Part shown: positions 51,653 through 60,811 of the stretch, piece after piece
How the letters are laid out: each line of letters starts with the position of its first letter
Numbering within the stretch: the stretch's first letter is position 1
Assembly (NCBI GenBank): GCA_964351625.1
Contig: CAYGOV010000002.1
Location: 186,001-250,000, forward strand
Length of the DNA: 64,000 nt
Source: Marinoscillum sp964351625
GTDB lineage: Bacteria; Bacteroidota; Bacteroidia; Cytophagales; Cyclobacteriaceae
Reading direction: 5' to 3'
Program-made: the position numbers and the translations under genes
Notes under the pieces: model-generated
The model's input: only the letters and a program-made list of their open reading frames with translations
Told to the model about the DNA's origin: nothing
Databases searched by the model: none

Positions 51653-53290
51653 ATGGTAAATAAGAGTAAAAAAATCTGGCTGATTATCGTGCTGGGTTTT
51701 GTTGGGTTGATTTTGTTGGTGACTTTGGGAATAAATCCACTGCTTAAAAATTTAATCGCCTCTCGGGTAGAAGAAAGACTGGTTGGTAATTTCTATTATC
51801 AATACGACAATCTCTCCGTTGATCTATTGACAAGATCTATTTCGCTGGATCACATCACCTGGAGGTTTCCAAAAGACACGACTGTCTTCAATCAAAAGGG
51901 ATATGTTAGTCACTTAACGTTTAGTGGAATTTCACTTCTGCCGCTTATTACGGGCAATCACTTTCGGATCCGGGGTATACGTTTTGATAGTCTGAATTTG
52001 GTCACGCGAATAGAAAAGAAGACAAAGGAAGATTCGGGAGAAAAAGATAAGCTCAGTCACGGTAATTTTAACTTTTACGATCTGATAAAAGGGCAATTGA
52101 AAAGCCTTGAAGTAGGGAAGATAGAAATAATCAATGGACAGGCGACCTGGTTGAATCCTGAAACAAACACCATCTGGAGGCAAATTGAAAACGTGCAATT
52201 TGAAATCCAGCACATTGAACTTGACTCGGCCAAAGCAGCAAATAACAACGGTTGGTTTACCCTTCGCCAAGCGACTTTAGAAGGAAAGAATGGTGAACTA
52301 TTTCTTGCAGACAGCCTGCATAAAATCCATCTCAAAAAGTTTCATATAGACTACAGTAAGAAGATGATCATCATCGACTCACTGGAACTTGTTCCACTTC
52401 TCACAAAATCGCAAATGCCCTCTGCAAGACGATATGAAACCAATAGAATGGGAATCACAGCACCTAAAATAGTCATTAAAGACATTGACATGGAGGCATA
52501 GATGGTCAGTAATAAACTGCGCATTGGATGTTTGCAAATTGATCAATTAAGCCTTGAGGTTTTTCGGGATAAAAACCCACCGATACCTAATCACCTCCAC
52601 ATCGACCTGCCTCAGATGGCACTGAAAAATGCGACGCTTAATATTAAGATTGATACGACCTATTTGGTCAATGGTAATATCAGGTATGAGGAACTAAGTG
52701 AGTTGACCCAAAAAGAGTGAGAAGTATTTTTTAGCGAGGTAAATGCTGAATTTTATAACATAACCAATGATTCCCTTAGTTATAAGCAAAACCCACATGC
52801 CAAGGTAAGCGTCTCATCAAAGTTGATGGGAAAGGCCAGCCTCAACGTTGATTTTACCTTTAACCTATTAAGCGAGAATGGTGATCACTGGATTAAAGGG
52901 AACCTTGGTCAATTTGAACTCTCTGACCTTAATTCTGCATTTGTACCCCTTAAGGCTATCTCTATTCGCAGCGGTCATATTGATAAATTGGAGTTTGATA
53001 TCAGGCTAAACGATTATGTAGCTGATGGAAAACTAACCTTTTTGTATGCTGATCTGAAAATAGACAAACTAAATAAGGATGATTTGACGCGCATTGATTT
53101 GAGTAATTTTCTTCAAACTGTGATTGCCAATACTTTTCTAGTGCAGACAAGTAACCCATCGGGTAAAGGTGATCCTCGAATGGGCGTTGTTCATTATCGC
53201 CGAGAGAAAAATAAATCCATATTTAATTTCTGGTTGAAATCTATTTTGGACGGCATCAAATCAACGGTATCAAACTCAAAGGAGAAGTAG
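51653..53290 (+). pseudogene. AsmA/DUF748-like membrane-anchored protein interrupted by two in-frame stops (545 codons)
   Basis: Three successive open stretches (51653-52501, 52502-52720, 52823-53290, with coding-like sequence from 52721) all lie in one reading frame, separated only by TAG at 52499 and TGA at 52718. The N-terminus is a single hydrophobic helix (IWLIIVLGFVGLILLVTLGI), then beta-strand-rich sequence with the AsmA/DUF748 look (YQYDNLSVDLLTRSISLDHI, RIRGIRFDSLNLV, VGKIEIINGQATWL). The C-terminal domain is complete. Such proteins bridge the envelope or assist lipid or outer-membrane traffic. Two nonsense changes in an otherwise clean frame suggest recent inactivation. Confidence 0.78.
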
Positions 53291-53325
53291 TTTCTGCGGT
53301 GGTTTTGCCTTTACAAACCCTCAGA

Positions 53326-53357
53326 GTTCGATTTGTGAGGACATGAACTGAGGCTCA
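53326..53357 (+). repeat. REP-like copy i
   Basis: GTTCGATTTGTGAGGACATG followed by AACTGAGGCTCAG: core kept with two changes (TGTG/CATG stem). Between the AsmA-like relic and the S41 gene. Confidence 0.55.
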
Positions 53358-53371
53358 GATTTTATATCGAT

Positions 53372-54790
53372 CTAATTTTTCACAATGGATAATGTTGCAG
53401 ACTTTGCATCACTCACGTCTAGGCTAAACGTAAGCGTTACTTCATCGTCAAGATCAATTATTAGGTTATTACTTCCAGGCACTTTTATCAATGAAGTCTT
53501 TTTTCCTATGGAGACTTTGTCTTGATCAGCATTTGCACCAAAGTCAAAACTCCAATTCATAGGAGCGATTTTAAACTCATAGCTTCCTTTTTTCAATGTG
53601 GCTTTTGCTTCATAGATTCCTTCACCTTTATGCTCAAATAGAGGCGTGATGTCCCACTTTTTGCCCCAATCATTCATGCTTCCAAATAGGTATATAGCAT
53701 CCGCTCCTAATGTCTGATCTTGCGCTTTGCTTATCTTCTGTTCTGCTACGGTCAAGGCGTCCTCCAATGCTACCCCATTGATCAACGAGAAAGCTAAATC
53801 CATCGCTACACGCTGATCAATAGCGATATCTGGCTTTACGCCTTTTCCTTCAATCCTACCAATGCGTGTCGAGTAGTATTCCGCTATGGGTAGGGCCAAT
53901 TGAAACCCGTGTGGCAAATCATACATTTTCTGCGAGAGCATTTTTCCTGCAGTAGTTTCTCCAATGATCGTTACCTTTTCTTCATGTGCAAGGGCATCTA
54001 TGGTAAACTCAGCTGCACTTGCTGTTTTTTTGCTTGTCAATACATATACAGCTCCAACAAAGTGAGGATACATCGGCTTAAACTTGACGCGTGTAAGTGG
54101 CTCATCTTGTACATCAGACCAGAACGACCTCAGCGACCAGCCTTCCCAAGGTGTCAGATCTTCAACATCTTCCAATTCGGGCTGTCTTTGATTGTTTTCC
54201 CACCATTTTCTGGAAACAAATATTCCAACATCAATGGAGTCCGTCAGTACATGGCTAGCAAGAGGAATACCCGCAAATGTACCTCCCTCATTATTTCGAA
54301 GATCAATGATGAGGGTTTTTGCTTCTTTGCTTGCAATCTCTTGGTAGGCCTCAATTACACGTTCTTTTGTATCCATACCCATCATGGTATTTACAGTAAG
54401 TACAGCAGTTTTCTCGATCCACTGCAGTGACACGCTCTGATCACCCACTCGCATAGTATCAAAAAATGCAGCCATTTCTTCGGCACTTCTTGTGGGCATA
54501 TTGAGTGTCACATGAGAAAAGGGACCGTCTTTCCATAAGGCATTGAACCCCTTATTGAATTCTTGTTTTGTGGTTACTGTTTGAGTCAGTGCTCTTACCT
54601 TTTTTTGCAAAGTAAGATATTGGTCAGAGGCAAGCTCGGTATGATTATAATGGTATTTGGACATCAGTCGAGATATACTATCCGAGACAGCTATTAGGTC
54701 TTCATTCAAAGGGTTATTCTTCTTATCAGTAGTAGATAAATCACAAGAGCAAAGCAGTAATACGAGTAGTAGTGAAGCTAATTGTTTCAT
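53372..54790 (-). CDS. S41-family (C-terminal-processing-like) peptidase lipoprotein with C-terminal carbohydrate-binding-like domain (472 aa)
   Basis: Lipobox LLLCSC (Cys16 region). The S41 core spans about 110-325: AKTLIIDLRNNEGGTFAG, the nucleophile in SKKTASAAEFTIDALA, and GETTAGKM, which places the catalytic Lys. There is no PDZ domain. Residues about 365-472 form a beta-sandwich resembling starch-binding or pullulanase-type domains (IYLFGSMNDWGKKWDITPLF, KGSYEFKIAPMNWSFDFG). The combination suggests a surface protease that also contacts glycans or folded substrates. The start at 54790 is chosen to open the signal peptide. Confidence 0.82.
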   Translation of the reverse strand: MKQLASLLLVLLLCSCDLSTTDKKNNPLNEDLIAVSDSISRLMSKYHYNHTELASDQYLTLQKKVRALTQTVTTKQEFNKGFNALWKDGPFSHVTLNMPTRSAEEMAAFFDTMRVGDQSVSLQWIEKTAVLTVNTMMGMDTKERVIEAYQEIASKEAKTLIIDLRNNEGGTFAGIPLASHVLTDSIDVGIFVSRKWWENNQRQPELEDVEDLTPWEGWSLRSFWSDVQDEPLTRVKFKPMYPHFVGAVYVLTSKKTASAAEFTIDALAHEEKVTIIGETTAGKMLSQKMYDLPHGFQLALPIAEYYSTRIGRIEGKGVKPDIAIDQRVAMDLAFSLINGVALEDALTVAEQKISKAQDQTLGADAIYLFGSMNDWGKKWDITPLFEHKGEGIYEAKATLKKGSYEFKIAPMNWSFDFGANADQDKVSIGKKTSLIKVPGSNNLIIDLDDEVTLTFSLDVSDAKSATLSIVKN

Positions 54791-54840
54791 GGAGTTTTTA
54801 TTTGACACCCTCCAAAAGTAGCCTTGCTAAAGGGCTGTGA

Positions 54841-54866
54841 GGTTTCGATTCGGGAATCCGAACATG
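54841..54866 (+). repeat. REP-like copy j
   Basis: GGTTTCGATTCGGGAATCCG followed by AACATG: the stem has become TTCGG/CCGAA around GAAT. Just before the end of the AraC regulator gene. Confidence 0.45.
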
Positions 54867-54877
54867 TTTTTTACCAA

Positions 54878-55957
54878 TTATCTATTTTGATTCTGATATT
54901 CAGAAGGGGTAAAACCAGTTTTCTTTTTAAAAGCCGTATTGAAAACCGATCGAGAGTTGAAGCCTACGTGGTACATGACTTCCTTGATAGAAGGCTGAGT
55001 GTTATTATCTGGGCTCAACATGTGCTTTGCTTTCTCAATGCGGTAAGTATTGATGTAGTCAGAAAAATTGTAGCCAAGTATATGATTGATCGTCTGTGAG
55101 ATCGTTTTTTCTTTTACTCCTAATGCATCTGCGAGTATATGTATGGTCAACTCTGAGTCCATATAAGGCCTTTTTTCGATCATATATTTCTCTAAACTTT
55201 CGGCTAGTTCCCGATGTATTTGCTGATCAAAGGCGGTGATGTCTTTCTTTGATGCCGAGGATCTGCTCAAGTCCACATCTGCGACTGATATTTGCTGAAA
55301 GGACTGAGAGTTTTTAAGACCTTGATAGGTGATCATATTCACTAAAAGAAATAAGCTAAACTGCACGATGCTCTCCATAGAGATTCTAAGACTTCCTAAA
55401 GTCAAAAAACTCATCTGCGACTGAATCAAATCAAGCAAAACGATTATGAGCATGAAAATCACGATTGTCTTTATCCATTTGATTTCTTCGTTATGATTGG
55501 TAGCTGATAGTTGAGCAATTACTTTGGTATAAATATGAATGGCTCTATAAGACAAGGCACAGTAGATAAGCATGGTGGGAGGAATGAGTATGCCCACCCA
55601 ACGGCAAAGAGAGTAGCCAAGAAATGTGGCAACCAATATCATAATAAAGGGCACAAAATGAAGCCAATATAACGGCTTAAAGGAGGTGTCTTTTGACAAG
55701 TGAAACTTCACATATAAAAAAACAAAAGGGCCATATAAGAAGCCATAGCTGCAGCTATATGCTGGAAGAACGTCCAAAAAATACCCGTTGGTGTATAGAA
55801 AGTTGTAGGCGAAATGTATGCCGAGCGTTAAGAGTAGAAGCGATAGGAATTTGTTACTTTTTACTTTGCTGTATTTCGGTGTGAAGAGTACTATAGCAAG
55901 CAATAGACTCTGCCAAGTGATCAATACATGCAGGACATTAATCAGATCAATACTCAT
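54878..55957 (-). CDS. Membrane-bound AraC-family regulator (359 aa)
   Basis: Six to seven hydrophobic helices (residues about 5-225) followed by an AraC/XylS DNA-binding domain (about 260-359) with HTHs in LTIHILADALGVKEKTISQT and IKEVMYHVGFNSRSVFNTAF, then KKKTGFTPSEYQNQN. The same plan, helix bundle plus AraC domain, forms the N-terminal part of the regulator-permease fusion at 15949. Sensing from the membrane is inferred. Target genes unknown; the hydrolase gene at 56096 is upstream in the same direction. Confidence 0.85.
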   Translation of the reverse strand: MSIDLINVLHVLITWQSLLLAIVLFTPKYSKVKSNKFLSLLLLTLGIHFAYNFLYTNGYFLDVLPAYSCSYGFLYGPFVFLYVKFHLSKDTSFKPLYWLHFVPFIMILVATFLGYSLCRWVGILIPPTMLIYCALSYRAIHIYTKVIAQLSATNHNEEIKWIKTIVIFMLIIVLLDLIQSQMSFLTLGSLRISMESIVQFSLFLLVNMITYQGLKNSQSFQQISVADVDLSRSSASKKDITAFDQQIHRELAESLEKYMIEKRPYMDSELTIHILADALGVKEKTISQTINHILGYNFSDYINTYRIEKAKHMLSPDNNTQPSIKEVMYHVGFNSRSVFNTAFKKKTGFTPSEYQNQNR

Positions 55958-56095
55958 TTTTGAAAATTCCGATTGCTAGGCAAATGAGTCATGATGTTTT
56001 GTGCTTGTGGTTAGCTAATGGTCTATCAAGTTACTAAAGTAGCGATTGCGCAAAATTATCAGAGCAATCGATGCAAGGAAGAAAGATTTACCCTA

Positions 56096-57379
56096 TTAGT
56101 CTGTAGAAATCTTATCCAACCAACTTCTCATCACGGTCAAATACTCAGGATTGAGTTTTTGAAAATAGGGAAAGTCCTCATCAATATAGGTCATAGAATG
56201 CGTGGTGTTTTTGAGCGTGTTTATCTGATAGTGATCATTTCCTGAACTTATCAAAGCTTCTTTGATGATTAGGTAACTATCAAGTGGGATGATTTCATCC
56301 GAAAGGCCTTGAATTACCAAAATTGGTTGTGAGACTTTACTAAAATAAGGCAAGCCCGAAAAGTTCAACTTTACATCTTTCGGGTCATTTTCTTCAGGCA
56401 ACCAGAGATACTGATACCAATCCGCTTGTTGGTACGCTTTGAGTTCCTTTTGTAGTTCTTCATAGGATATGATCCCCGAGATGCATTCGAGGGCCTTTTT
56501 TTGCACAAGGCTGGCTACCTCAAAGTCATCACTTATGTTATTTCTGTTTTGATTCTTCCAAAAATTCAAATCACTCTCTAGAAGCGTGCCACCAGGGCAG
56601 CTCACAGAAATTCCAAATCCCAAATCCGGAAGCTTGGACAAAATATACGGCACTTTGATACCACCTTGACTGCTGCCTGTAATGCCGATATCGGCTAGAT
56701 CCAGCTGAGCATTCTCAGCAAAAAAGCGTACGGCAGCTATATCATCCGAACTTAACTCTTCGATAGACGCACTCCACCAGTTGCCTTCAGAGGCTCCCGT
56801 GCCGCGCTTATCATAGTGGAAGACATGGTAGCCACTCTTTACAAAATAAAGCGCCTCCGCATTTGAACCTTTTCTATCCGTTCCCTGAGATGAGGTGACA
56901 AAAAAGATCCCTTTACCTTTTGGCTTCTTTGGTATCCACATTGCACAAGACAGCTTCAATCCATTTGATTCGAATTGTTGGTTGACTTTTTTATATCCGC
57001 TTGTATCGTCTGGGGTAGATTTTTTTAGTTGGGAGACGAACGTATTCAAAAGTTTTTCGCTCTCAGTGGCATAGACTTTAAGATTTCCATCCAATAGCTC
57101 GCCAATAGTTCGAAACTGGTATTCATATATAAAAAAGTCACTGTATACAGAGAAAGTAAGCTTATCATTCTCATAAAGGGTGTTTCCACAGGGAATGCCA
57201 AAGGCTTTTTGCTCGTCACTGGAATAGATCGCTTGCACTTTACCTTCGATCTCTTTAAGCTCTATTTTGAAAGATAAAGTGTCAGCGCCATAGCTGACCC
57301 ATCCTTCAAAATATTGAGAACTGGCATTAGTCGTGGCAATGGTAATTAGTGCAAGAATTAAAGCGCATGTTCTGTTCAT
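56096..57379 (-). CDS. Secreted alpha/beta hydrolase (427 aa)
   Basis: Signal peptide to about residue 21. An N-terminal beta-sandwich-like domain (22-120) precedes the alpha/beta-hydrolase fold: KRGTGASEGNWW, nucleophile elbow GITGSSQGG (S237), a lid region, VIQGLSDEIIPLDSY (acid Asp) and NTTHSMTYID (His). Resembles periplasmic dienelactone- or peptidase-S9-like hydrolases. Substrate unknown. A 138-base gap separates it from the downstream AraC regulator. Confidence 0.82.
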   Translation of the reverse strand: MNRTCALILALITIATTNASSQYFEGWVSYGADTLSFKIELKEIEGKVQAIYSSDEQKAFGIPCGNTLYENDKLTFSVYSDFFIYEYQFRTIGELLDGNLKVYATESEKLLNTFVSQLKKSTPDDTSGYKKVNQQFESNGLKLSCAMWIPKKPKGKGIFFVTSSQGTDRKGSNAEALYFVKSGYHVFHYDKRGTGASEGNWWSASIEELSSDDIAAVRFFAENAQLDLADIGITGSSQGGIKVPYILSKLPDLGFGISVSCPGGTLLESDLNFWKNQNRNNISDDFEVASLVQKKALECISGIISYEELQKELKAYQQADWYQYLWLPEENDPKDVKLNFSGLPYFSKVSQPILVIQGLSDEIIPLDSYLIIKEALISSGNDHYQINTLKNTTHSMTYIDEDFPYFQKLNPEYLTVMRSWLDKISTD

Positions 57380-57571
57380 AATGTTATCTGATATTTCAAA
57401 GCCTGCGCAGATAACAACGAAGGTCTATATAATCCCTTATTATTTGAATTGTTGAGATGCCTTTAGTTTGACTTGGTCGTACAGTCTTGGTCGCATAGAC
57501 TGGGTTCTCATATACACATGCGCATTTAGAGGAAATGCGAAACCTATGCTTGATAATTTGTTTTGTTTAAA

Positions 57572-58231
57572 TCAAAACTTTATCCCAAAAGCCACATCAC
57601 CGGCATAAGTGCCTTTGCTGATTACAGCATCTGAAAGGTGCGGGTATAAGAAGAAGGAAGGTTGATCTTGCCCATCGTCAATCCGACTTTTAAAACTTCC
57701 ATTTCTCAATAGATTAATAAATCCGCCAGAGCGCCACTTGAAGTAAATATTGTTGAACATCTGTAATTCACCACCAACGAAGAGAATAGGTCCCAAAGCA
57801 GTCGCTTCCTCTTTGAAGATGTCGCTATCTCTGAGGAAGGCGTGGGACGCACTTTGAAACTCTACACCAGCATCAAAGAAGGTAGTATACTTTGCATCGG
57901 GCTTAAGGTAATAGCGAAAAGTATTGAGCCATGCTAAGTATTTGAAGTCAATCAGAAAGTCGAAGTTGGGGTCAAAGTTGGATACGAAATCATCTCCTTT
58001 CGTCTTTTCGATCATAGAAGTAAACCAAAGCTTATCCGATACTTTTCTGCCCACTTCAAAACCCCAACCATTGTAGGCTGGATGAGTGTTGACCATTAAT
58101 GAAGTAATCTTTAACGGTTCGATCAACCATTTCTTTTCCTTCACCTGATTTTCTTTAGATGATGTGTCTTGGGCATGGCTTGATAGTGCAACTAGAAATC
58201 CGGCTATAATTAATGTAATTTGCTTTTTCAT
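57572..58231 (-). CDS. Secreted hypothetical protein, probable outer-membrane barrel (219 aa)
   Basis: Signal peptide to about residue 20 (VALSSHAQ). The mature part is made of alternating strands with many Trp/Tyr/Phe (WGFEVGRKVSDKLWFTSMIE, NIYFKWRSGGFINLL) and ends in an aromatic residue (YAGDVAFGIKF), a typical last strand of an outer-membrane barrel. No family recognised. Single gene. Confidence 0.65.
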   Translation of the reverse strand: MKKQITLIIAGFLVALSSHAQDTSSKENQVKEKKWLIEPLKITSLMVNTHPAYNGWGFEVGRKVSDKLWFTSMIEKTKGDDFVSNFDPNFDFLIDFKYLAWLNTFRYYLKPDAKYTTFFDAGVEFQSASHAFLRDSDIFKEEATALGPILFVGGELQMFNNIYFKWRSGGFINLLRNGSFKSRIDDGQDQPSFFLYPHLSDAVISKGTYAGDVAFGIKF

Positions 58232-58387
58232 GACTTGTGGCTAGGTGTGAATATTTGGCTTTAAAGATCAATGTCACCAGAAAGTGACTCTGAGGTTATC
58301 GTGTTTGTGTATTTGCAAAAGACTTATTTACGGATGAATCTGCGTAAAGGTTATTACAAGTGTCTGTACGCAAGGTCTTTGTGAATT

Positions 58388-59830
58388 TTATTGATTCTTT
58401 TTAGTGGAGATATGCTCAAGGTGTTCTGCTATTTCCAACAATCGATTATCGGTCCACCTCTTGGCATGGATCTGTACACCTACCGGTAATCCATTTTTCT
58501 TTTTTCCTATGGGTATCACCACGATCGGATGTCCTGAAAAGGCAGTTGTGAAATTATAGGAAGAAATGGCTTTGGTATAGGGCACTTTTTTTCCGTTGAT
58601 GACAAATGGTTTCCCGGCTTTTTGATGTTCGTAGGCTTCTATAGCGCAAACAGGCGTTATCCAGATATCGTATTTCGTCAAAAACGAATGGTAAGTGTCA
58701 GAAAATTCATCCTTATAATCAATGGCTTTTGCATAGCCGGCATTGGAAAGTTTAATCCCCTTAGCCATGCCCAGTGCCCACAAGTGATCTCTATATTTGA
58801 TCAGCATGAACAAATACAGCACCCAATTGACCAAAGGGATATTAGGTAAGTTCACCCCATTTTCGAAACCAGAAACCTTGCCGTATTCCAAGTAAGATTT
58901 TTTCTCGTCATAGACTGGATGATCGACGGTCAAAGTGTGATTGGTCGGCTTCAGTGAATCAATAAACTTCCTGAAAATGGAGAGATATTCATGATCTATT
59001 TCCACGTTATTTATGGATTCTGAATATGCGATATTTAATGGTTTCTGATCCCAACTGCTACTATGGAAATCGATATCTGTTAGTTCTGAAACATGATGTT
59101 TGCTGGCATCTGCCAAAACTCCCATGGTCAATTTCAAATCCGCTAAGTTATTCGCGAAGGGGCCAGGTGTGACCATATGCCTACGGCCTTGAGGTGCACC
59201 AGGAACTTTGAGATGTCCACGATTCGATAGTAGGGTTTCTGTAGGACGAAAACCATAGATACCACAAAAATGAGCCGGCACTCTTATCGACCCGCCAGCG
59301 TCTGCCCCGATAGAAATAGGGGACATGTTTGCCGCAACAGCGGCAGATGATCCGCCAGAACTTCCTCCTGAAGTTCGGAAAAGGTCATGCGGATTGTTGG
59401 TGGTGCCGTTCCAAAAATTGGTGCTTTGCCAATCGATAGAGAGAAAGGCAATATTGGTCATGCCTATGATGATGGCTCCAGCATCCTTGAGTCTTTTTAC
59501 TAAGATGGCATCTTCATCGGCTATGTTATTTCGAAGCATAGGATCTCCATTGGTCAATTTGAGACCTTTCACCATGATGCTTTCTTTGATGGTGACAGGC
59601 ACGCCAAATAGTGGCCCTGGCGTATTTCCCTGATCGAGATAACTGTCCTTTTCGGCTGCTTCAGCTAATAAGTCCTCTTTCGAACGCAGTTCACTGATGG
59701 CGTTTACAGACGGATTTGTCTTTTCGATGTGTTGAATGAAGGCGCTGATTACCTCAGTAATTTTCAACTCTCTTTGTTGGATGCGTCTGGCGAGTTCAGT
59801 GGCCGACATTGATATGATTTCTTTGCTCAT
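58388..59830 (-). CDS. Amidase-signature-family hydrolase (480 aa)
   Basis: Ser-cisSer-Lys amidase. Catalytic Lys82 (GVPVTIKES), the cis-Ser in GGSSGGSSA (157-158) and nucleophile Ser181 (ADAGGSIRVP) are in place. Full family length, no signal peptide, so cytosolic. Members hydrolyse fatty-acid amides, acyl-amides or glutamyl-tRNA; the lack of gatBC neighbours argues against the last. Its start lies 71 bases after the stop of the Crp-type gene, same direction. A decayed fragment of this same pair lies at 62764-62995. Confidence 0.9.
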   Translation of the reverse strand: MSKEIISMSATELARRIQQRELKITEVISAFIQHIEKTNPSVNAISELRSKEDLLAEAAEKDSYLDQGNTPGPLFGVPVTIKESIMVKGLKLTNGDPMLRNNIADEDAILVKRLKDAGAIIIGMTNIAFLSIDWQSTNFWNGTTNNPHDLFRTSGGSSGGSSAAVAANMSPISIGADAGGSIRVPAHFCGIYGFRPTETLLSNRGHLKVPGAPQGRRHMVTPGPFANNLADLKLTMGVLADASKHHVSELTDIDFHSSSWDQKPLNIAYSESINNVEIDHEYLSIFRKFIDSLKPTNHTLTVDHPVYDEKKSYLEYGKVSGFENGVNLPNIPLVNWVLYLFMLIKYRDHLWALGMAKGIKLSNAGYAKAIDYKDEFSDTYHSFLTKYDIWITPVCAIEAYEHQKAGKPFVINGKKVPYTKAISSYNFTTAFSGHPIVVIPIGKKKNGLPVGVQIHAKRWTDNRLLEIAEHLEHISTKKNQ

Positions 59831-59900
59831 GATTGATTCTTTTGGGCAAAGAAATGAATGAGCTAATCCAATCTATTTGACATTTGTCAAAAAAGGATTT

Positions 59901-60461
59901 TCAACCATTTTTTCTTATTCTACTTAAGGTTTCTTGGGTAATCCCCAAATAGGAAGCGATATGGCTGAGGTTGACCCGCTGCAATATTTCCGGATTATAC
60001 TCCATCAATTTATCATAGCGCTCTTTTGCGGTATGGAACAGTATGTCTTCTATGCGCTCTGCCAGATCTACATAGATTTGCTCTAGAAACTTGATGATAT
60101 ACTTTTGATACTGCGGCTTCTCAGTGAGGAGCTGTTGCATGGCTTGATTGGAGCAAGATACCACGACAGAGTCTTCCAAGAGCTCAATATTGTATCTGCT
60201 TCTTTTGCGTTGAATAAAGCTGTCAATGGCAGTAATGGAAGTATTTTCCACAGCAAAATGAGCGGTGATATCTTTACCATCTTTATGATAAAATGCCCTA
60301 GCTATTCCTTTCTCGATAAAGAACAGGTGCTTACAAACCTTACCTTCTTCATGTAAAATGTAATGCTTCGAGTACGAGATACGTTCCATGATGCTTTGAA
60401 AATCAGCAAACAATTGATCTTGATCTGATTTACTAACTCCTTCCAAATTTCCAAATATCAT
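59901..60461 (-). CDS. Crp/Fnr-family transcriptional regulator (186 aa)
   Basis: N-terminal cyclic-nucleotide-binding-like fold (about 15-120; HYILHEEGKVCKHLFFIEKG) and C-terminal helix-turn-helix (LSHIASYLGITQETLSRIRK). The arginine that contacts cAMP is not evident, as in many Bacteroidota members of this group, which may use other ligands or none. It is next to the amidase gene and may control it. Its first 45 bases recur unchanged at 62949-62995. Confidence 0.88.
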   Translation of the reverse strand: MIFGNLEGVSKSDQDQLFADFQSIMERISYSKHYILHEEGKVCKHLFFIEKGIARAFYHKDGKDITAHFAVENTSITAIDSFIQRKRSRYNIELLEDSVVVSCSNQAMQQLLTEKPQYQKYIIKFLEQIYVDLAERIEDILFHTAKERYDKLMEYNPEILQRVNLSHIASYLGITQETLSRIRKNG

Positions 60462-60811
60462 AGCGCAGTAGAATTGATGATTGTTAAACTTAGTTGTCCA
60501 ACTTAATCATGGTTTTCTAAATTAAAGAAATTGGCTCATTATTGCTTCCAATTTTATTGATCCCAATTCTATGGCTTGAGTATTCACAAACCTTTAGCCA
60601 TTCGGTTGGCAAGGACACTAATCGAGGCTCGGCACAAAGCCTTATTTATTTGTCTAGACTAGTGTCCTTACAAACCTAGTCTAGGAGATTAACCTAGTCA
60701 AATGGGCTGGAAGTGTCTATAACCGGGTTTTTTAGTCAATCTACTTTGTTGTATTCTTGGTATTAAAAATCAACTAGTACGCATATTGACAATCATTTCT
60801 ACCTGCTTTTT
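60462..60811. other. Intergenic stretch with an inverted REP pair
   Basis: About 350 bases without a gene. REP-like copy k1 (GGTTGGCAAGGACACTAATC then GAGGCTCGG, 60604-60632) is followed by k2 in opposite orientation (60654-60684). Confidence 0.55.
60654..60684 (-). repeat. REP-like hairpin k2 with 9-bp stem (CTAGACTAG/CTAGTCTAG)
   Basis: Perfect 9-bp inverted arms enclose the loop TGTCCTTACAAAC, which is the REP core in reverse. Together with k1 just to the left it forms an inverted REP pair, the layout called BIME in other bacteria. Confidence 0.6.

Noticed and set aside
53900..54430. 176-codon + strand frame inside the S41 peptidase gene
   Set aside because: Shadow of a clear peptidase; its translation is rich in Cys/Phe/Ile runs typical of antisense.
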